DNA from: Nitrospinaceae bacterium
GTDB taxonomy: Bacteria > Nitrospinota > Nitrospinia > Nitrospinales > Nitrospinaceae
Assembly: GCA_029261395.1 (NCBI GenBank)
Contig: JAJDBJ010000005.1
Coordinates: 62,001-126,000, forward strand
Direction of reading: 5' to 3'
DNA: 64,000 nt
A program made the translations under genes and the position numbers. Under the pieces are notes generated by a model. It was given only the letters and a program-made list of their open reading frames with translations, ran no database searches and had not been told where the DNA came from. This document shows positions 59,879 to 64,000 of this stretch, in pieces (within the stretch, counting starts at the first letter, position 1; every line of letters starts with the position of its first letter).

Positions 59879-60667
59879 TTAACGCGTACTTCGAAAGGGC
59901 ATGAGCACCAGTTTGAGTAGGGACACCTGCTCCGGGGTGCGGAATTCGGGGACGCCGATAACAATCTCAGGCTGAGGCTTCTTGCCGTCGTGGATATACG
60001 TCCCCAGCAGGCGGTCCCAGATGGAAATATTGAATCCGTAATTGGAATTGGTCTCCGCCACTTCGACAGAATGATGAATCCGGTGCATATCCGGCGTCAC
60101 GAACACCCACCGGAGAGTACGGTCCAGCTCCAGCGGCAGTTTGATATTGGAATGGCTGAACATTGCCATGCCGCTGAGAATCACCTCGAACACCACCACC
60201 GTCATCGCCGACGGCCCCAGTGCCGCCACGAGGCCCAGCTTGTACACCATCGAACCCAGAATCTCCAGCGGATGAAAGCGGAACCCAGAGGACACGTCCA
60301 AATCCAAATCAGAATGATGAACCTTGTGGAATCGCCAGAAAAATGGAATCATATGGAGCACCACATGCTGGATATAAATCATAAGATCCAGAAAAATGAT
60401 TCCCATCGCCATTTCCAACGGAACAGGCCAATCGAGATAATTGAGCAGGCCCCACCCGTGTTGTCCGGCGAAATGCGCCATGCCCACCGCCGCAGAACCG
60501 AGTAATCCCCGGACCAGCAACACATTGAAACCGGTGAGTGAAAAGTTGACCGCCAGACGGCGAGGTTTGGAGTCCACCGTTGGGTGCCGTTGAATGAGGC
60601 ATTCCAGAACGAGCATCAACACCAACACTCCCAGGAAAATAGAAAGCCGGATTTGATCAACGGTCAT
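59879..60667 (-). CDS. Sterol desaturase/fatty-acid hydroxylase family protein
   Basis: A 262-residue integral membrane di-iron enzyme. Histidine motifs are H101VVLH105, H114KVH117H118 and the late MHRIHHS (His195, His198, His199), with SH at 171-172 and further His at 132. Four or five helices flank them. The superfamily hydroxylates or desaturates lipids and sterols; the bacterial substrate is not evident. It lies 21 bases after the membrane protein at 60689, probably one transcript. Confidence 0.9.
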   Translation of the reverse strand: MTVDQIRLSIFLGVLVLMLVLECLIQRHPTVDSKPRRLAVNFSLTGFNVLLVRGLLGSAAVGMAHFAGQHGWGLLNYLDWPVPLEMAMGIIFLDLMIYIQHVVLHMIPFFWRFHKVHHSDLDLDVSSGFRFHPLEILGSMVYKLGLVAALGPSAMTVVVFEVILSGMAMFSHSNIKLPLELDRTLRWVFVTPDMHRIHHSVEVAETNSNYGFNISIWDRLLGTYIHDGKKPQPEIVIGVPEFRTPEQVSLLKLVLMPFRSTR

Positions 60668-60688
60668 GAATGCTCGCAGTGAGTGAGG

Positions 60689-61135
60689 TTATTTAAGGTC
60701 GGGTCTCTGGCGTACCAGATTGACCACACCCTGGGTCATGAGACCCAAAAACCAGATGGTCGTAAAACAGATGAACCAGAGAAATACCGCATTGAACCAG
60801 TATTGGGCCGGTCGGTAATCGATGGAATTATGGATTAGCGCGTTGGTTTTCAGTTTCTGATTTTCAGAAGCCCGCATATAGGTTCTGTAAAAGGGGTGCC
60901 TCTGCCGTTCTGCAAAGGCTTCCATTTCTTCACGCGGCAGTTTGATGAAGGTCGTGACCTGCATCCCGTTTTCGCGAAAGAAAATACGCATCCTCTGCAC
61001 CTCTTCAGAATCGGGAGGATTCGCCATACAGTAGATAACGGTGATAAGAGTCGACAACAGAAGGGCCCCCCACAGAAATAACCGACCCACCCAATTATCA
61101 ACCTTATCTTCTAACTCATACGGTGTTTCTTCCAT
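60689..61135 (-). CDS. Membrane protein with two helices, unknown
   Basis: A 148-residue protein: TM1 (LFLWGALLLSTLITVIYCMA), a charged middle loop of about 65 residues (residues 40-105), and TM2 (YWFNAVFLWFICFTTIWFLG). No family is recognised. ATG 61135 with AAGG upstream is preferred over the GTG at 61141. It is followed by the hydroxylase gene. Confidence 0.65.
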   Translation of the reverse strand: MEETPYELEDKVDNWVGRLFLWGALLLSTLITVIYCMANPPDSEEVQRMRIFFRENGMQVTTFIKLPREEMEAFAERQRHPFYRTYMRASENQKLKTNALIHNSIDYRPAQYWFNAVFLWFICFTTIWFLGLMTQGVVNLVRQRPDLK

Positions 61136-61237
61136 AATCACCTTGAAATAAGAAATAGAGAATATAAAATATTATCATAACCGGGGCCCATACGGTAGAC
61201 TTCTGAACCGAAAGCTCTCTTTGCCCCAGGATGAAGT

Positions 61238-62563
61238 ATGAACTCCCAACGCTCCATCGGCTATGTCCACCTGCTGAAAACCAACCGTCCCTTCCGCAAT
61301 CTCTGGTACGGACAGGTGGTCTCTGAACTGGGGGACTGGCTGAACAGTATCGCCATTTACATACTCGTCCTTCAACTCAGCGGCACTGGCACCGCCATGG
61401 CCACGGTCATGGTGGCCAAACTCCTGCCGATTTTCTTCGTCAGTCCGTTGGCCGGGGTGTTGATCGACCGGATGGACCGCAAAGTCATCATGATCACCAG
61501 CGATGTGCTTCGCTTCGTCGTGGTACTGGGATTTCTATTGGTGAATGAAGCCGAAGATTTGTGGTTGCTGTACAGCCTGGCGGTAGTAGAAATCGCGTTA
61601 GCCGGATTCTTTGAACCCGCCCGGAGCGCCATCATCCCATCCCTCACCCCGCGTGAGGACCTGGTCACCGCCAACGCCCTCAGCGGCTCCACCTGGTCGG
61701 TAATGCTGGCCGTCGGCGCCGCGTTGGGCGGCGTGTTAGTGAGCGTATTCGGCATCAAGACCGCCTTTGTCATCGACGCGTTTACCTTTCTCCTCTCCGC
61801 CTGGTTCATCGCCCGTATCCAGTGCCCTAAAGAAGCGATGGAAAAAGAAAAAGCCGAACGCCCGGTGACTTCAGGATTCAAAACCCTGGTGGATGGCGCG
61901 CGCTATCTGATGTCGCAGCCGATGATTTTCGTCCTGGCATTGATGAAATCCGGACTTGCCGTTGCCGGTGGGGTGATGACTCTCATCCCGCTTTACGCCG
62001 ACAAAATGTTTGCTTCCGCTTCCGCCGTTTCAATGGCCATCGGCTCTATGTACTCAGCTCGGGGATTGGGAGCCGCCCTGGGACCCATCCTCATCAAGAA
62101 ATTTTTCGGCGATTCCACCCGGGTACTACAAATTTCCATCCTATTCGGGTTCTTTCTGGGCTCATTATCCTATTTTCTTTTTGCCCAATCGCATAGTTTG
62201 TGGTCGGCCTCTCTGAGTATCGCTCTGGCCACATTTTTCGGCTCCATCATCTGGGTATTCAGTTCCGCCCTGATCCATCTGGAAGCCGACAGCAGGTATC
62301 TGGGACGCGTGTTCAGCACCGAGATGGCGTTGTTGACGCTGGTGATGGGACTCAGCAACTGGTCAACCGGCTTCGCTCTCGATACTCTGGAGTTGACCAC
62401 CCATCAAACGGGTATGTGGATGGCGGGCCTGTTCGTGATTCCGGGCGTGTTGTGGGGAGGGTTTTTACTGTTCATGAACTCCAAGTTCAAGAAGGGCGAA
62501 TGCGTGGGCTCCGTCTGTCCCGTAGAACCCAGCGACTCGAAAATTCCACCGACTTCTGTCTAA
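61238..62563 (+). CDS. MFS exporter (MFS_3/EntS-like)
   Basis: A 441-residue major facilitator with about twelve helices. LLKTNRPFRNLWYGQVVSEL at the start, then PLAGVLIDRMDRKVIMITSD (the loop 2-3 motif) and EPARSAIIPSLTPREDLVTA are typical of the MFS_3/EntS group that exports small molecules, including siderophores and drugs. Substrate unknown. The C-terminus has two Cys (GECVGSVCP). Being 3.4 kb from the RiPP cluster, a role in its export is only a possibility. Confidence 0.88.
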   Translation: MNSQRSIGYVHLLKTNRPFRNLWYGQVVSELGDWLNSIAIYILVLQLSGTGTAMATVMVAKLLPIFFVSPLAGVLIDRMDRKVIMITSDVLRFVVVLGFLLVNEAEDLWLLYSLAVVEIALAGFFEPARSAIIPSLTPREDLVTANALSGSTWSVMLAVGAALGGVLVSVFGIKTAFVIDAFTFLLSAWFIARIQCPKEAMEKEKAERPVTSGFKTLVDGARYLMSQPMIFVLALMKSGLAVAGGVMTLIPLYADKMFASASAVSMAIGSMYSARGLGAALGPILIKKFFGDSTRVLQISILFGFFLGSLSYFLFAQSHSLWSASLSIALATFFGSIIWVFSSALIHLEADSRYLGRVFSTEMALLTLVMGLSNWSTGFALDTLELTTHQTGMWMAGLFVIPGVLWGGFLLFMNSKFKKGECVGSVCPVEPSDSKIPPTSV

Positions 62564-62576
62564 TGGGCTATTAGAA

Positions 62577-62930
62577 TTAACCGCTGATGAAATGATCGGC
62601 CAGGGATTTGCCGATATCGAAGTGGCTGGTGAAATGTCCACTATTGTCCTGGGTTTGCGCCCAGGCGTAAGCTTCCTCAACTTGTTGGCTGAAACCGAGA
62701 GCGTGCAGTACGCCAACCGACACATAACTCGACGCAAGGTCGGGCGATTGCGAATAGCCGGTCACCAACTCCTGCATGAATTTCATTTCCTCCGGCGAGA
62801 GGCTCCGGTATTTGTTGACGAGGTTGATCAGATTCTCCTCGCCATAAGTGTTGTTGTAATTCGCCCCGACAATCGGCTCCCGGTACAGGCGAAGGATATC
62901 TTCTTCCAGAATTCTGTAGTCTGTATCCAT
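62577..62930 (-). CDS. Conserved-looking protein, unknown
   Basis: A 117-residue soluble helical protein. NLVNKYRSLSPEEMKFMQEL and LASSYVSVGVLHALGFSQQV suggest a small helical repeat-like fold. No family is recognised. It starts 4 bases after the def stop and is likely translated with it. Confidence 0.65.
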   Translation of the reverse strand: MDTDYRILEEDILRLYREPIVGANYNNTYGEENLINLVNKYRSLSPEEMKFMQELVTGYSQSPDLASSYVSVGVLHALGFSQQVEEAYAWAQTQDNSGHFTSHFDIGKSLADHFISG

Positions 62931-62934
62931 GAGA

Positions 62935-63507
62935 TTAAATCGCCTCAGGTCCTTGATCCGATTCCTTCTCGGTCCAATAGGTTTGCCATTCCTTGGCCCA
63001 GGCCAGTTGTGTGAGATCTGTCATCCGGTCTATAAACACCTTGCCCAGCAAATGATCGATCTCGTGTTGCAGAACCACCGCTAAAAAACCCTTGGCTTCC
63101 ACCACCATTTTTTTACCTTCGCGTGAATAAGCCTCCACCGTTACTTCCTGAGGACGAGTGACCAGTCCACGCAAATCCTTCAAACTCAGACACCCTTCCC
63201 AGAACGAAGCGGTTTCTTTTCCATAATGAGTGATCTTGGGATTCACATAAACGGACAAGGGAATATCATCCTGCGAGGGATATCGCTCATTCTCCTCGTA
63301 TTCAACGATAATAATTTGCAACGAACGCGCTACCTGGGGAGCGGCAATTCCAACGCCATCCTCTTCCTGCATGGTATCGATCATATCGTCGATCAATTGT
63401 TGCAGTTCATTGTCACCACCGGACGCGGTTAGTGCTTTCAGGTCCACCGGCTTGGCTATTTCCCTCAATATCGGATGGCCGAGCCGTGCAATATTCAAAA
63501 CCGACAA
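62935..63507 (-). CDS. def: Peptide deformylase
   Basis: A 190-residue deformylase. The three metal/active-site motifs are GVGIAAPQ (51-58), EGCLS (104-108, Cys ligand) and QHEIDH (147-152, His ligands and catalytic Glu). It removes the formyl group from new N-termini. Normal length. The 3' neighbour at 62577 is in the same transcript. Confidence 0.96.
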   Translation of the reverse strand: MSVLNIARLGHPILREIAKPVDLKALTASGGDNELQQLIDDMIDTMQEEDGVGIAAPQVARSLQIIIVEYEENERYPSQDDIPLSVYVNPKITHYGKETASFWEGCLSLKDLRGLVTRPQEVTVEAYSREGKKMVVEAKGFLAVVLQHEIDHLLGKVFIDRMTDLTQLAWAKEWQTYWTEKESDQGPEAI

Positions 63508-63696
63508 TTGTTTTCTCCTAAATTCAAATTACTTTTGTAATCGAAGAGTTAACCCTCAAAAGCAAAAGTTTATTTTAACCTTGTGAAAAGTTTCCCTCAA
63601 CGGAGCAGGCACCTTTTAAAAAATCTATTCCATGCAAACACTTTGGAAACAGTCAGGTTATCTTAACATAAATCACAAAGTTCAAAAACAGGCATA

Positions 63697-63734
63697 CCCC
63701 CTTTATCCCCCCTCAATACAGGGGGGAAAGAGGG
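63697..63734. repeat. G/C-run hairpin upstream of HU gene
   Basis: ccccctttatccccccct faces aggggggaaagaggg with a short loop. The long stem with pure G and C runs resembles dispersed palindromic elements. It lies between def and the HU-like promoter; the rest of 63508-63835 is empty. Confidence 0.5.
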
Positions 63735-63753
63735 TTACCATATCATTTTTTGT

Positions 63754-63781
63754 TTGACTTTTACTCGGCATTTTTTATAAT
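63754..63781 (+). promoter_or_regulatory. Sigma-70 promoter of HU-like gene
   Basis: TTGACT (63754-63759), 16-base spacer, TATAAT (63776-63781), 55 bases before the start codon. Confidence 0.78.
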
Positions 63782-63835
63782 TGAATCCGCTAAGAACCAA
63801 CCCACCTCATACCACCCTCGAAAGGAGGCATTCCC

Positions 63836-64000
63836 TTGACAAAAGACGAGCTGATCGGTGCTGTAGCAAAAAGTGTAAAAGATTCTGCTTTAAGTAAGCG
63901 ATTGACGGCTGACGTTCTGGATGCAACGTTCGATGTAATTGGAAAATCTATCAAAAAGGAAAAGCGTTTCGCCTATCCGGGATTTGGAACCTTCACTGTG
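63836..64000 (+). CDS. HU/IHF-family DNA-binding protein (partial)
   Basis: The first 55 codons, cut by the window end: MTKDELIGAVAKSVKDSALS, then KRLTADVLDATFDVIGKSIK, then FAYPGFGTFTV. These match the helical base and start of the beta-arm of HU/IHF proteins, which bend DNA. The start is TTG, fixed by AAAGGAGG seven bases upstream. Whether HU or IHF cannot be told without the arm. Confidence 0.9.
   Translation, partial: MTKDELIGAVAKSVKDSALSKRLTADVLDATFDVIGKSIKKEKRFAYPGFGTFTV

Noticed and set aside
61238-62563. MFS gene as the dedicated RiPP exporter
   Set aside because: Eight unrelated genes and a strand switch separate it from the cluster; no positional evidence links them.

Overview
The window is bacterial and gene-dense, with mixed strands and intermediate base composition. 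It fits a Gram-negative chromosome: TonB receptor, outer-membrane barrels, TldD-like secreted protein, tRNA with encoded CCA. The gene content (fused cbb3 oxidase polypeptide, NnrS, GlgC, NamZ, many two-component and outer-membrane proteins) resembles Nitrospinota-type aerobic chemolithotrophs, but no marker gene proves this, so the assignment is tentative.

Layout. 0-5 kb: DUF547, HAD phosphatase, parvulin, then a small operon (YkgJ-type Cys protein, Lcl-domain protein, HNH nuclease) and a chalcone-isomerase-like secreted protein. 5-28 kb: an accessory-looking stretch (YihY, NnrS, BT1-like carrier, SagB-like double oxidoreductase, Rieske protein, NhaA, single-chain cbb3 oxidase, pentapeptide protein, OsmC, SelO, YqaA, QueF). 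It is full of decayed duplicates: four copies of the 5' part of one ykgJ-like gene, a modular intergenic repeat, and broken second copies of yqaA and osmC. 28-31 kb: groES-groEL under a CIRCE operator, then a candidate structured RNA. 31-42 kb: envelope proteins, glgC-namZ, and a sigma-54 activator facing two small secreted proteins. 42-47 kb: yqeY-dnaG-rpoD and a CAU tRNA.

47-58 kb holds the most interesting locus. A YfiR-like protein, histidine kinase and response regulator (partly duplicated and decayed) and a TonB-dependent receptor lie on the minus strand. Divergent from the receptor is a ribosomal-peptide natural product cluster of the azole (TOMM) type: a 61-residue precursor ending in five consecutive cysteines and a leucine, a strong terminator, an E1-like leader-binding partner, a YcaO cyclodehydratase and a SagB-type azoline dehydrogenase. 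The predicted product is a peptide with a contiguous run of thiazoles. The adjacent receptor makes a metal-binding role possible but unproven.

58-64 kb: Hsp20, small membrane proteins, a sterol-desaturase-family hydroxylase, an MFS exporter, peptide deformylase, and the start of an HU/IHF-type gene cut by the window edge. Starts were moved to internal codons where a Shine-Dalgarno site or signal peptide supports it. All family calls come from reading motifs, not from database searches.
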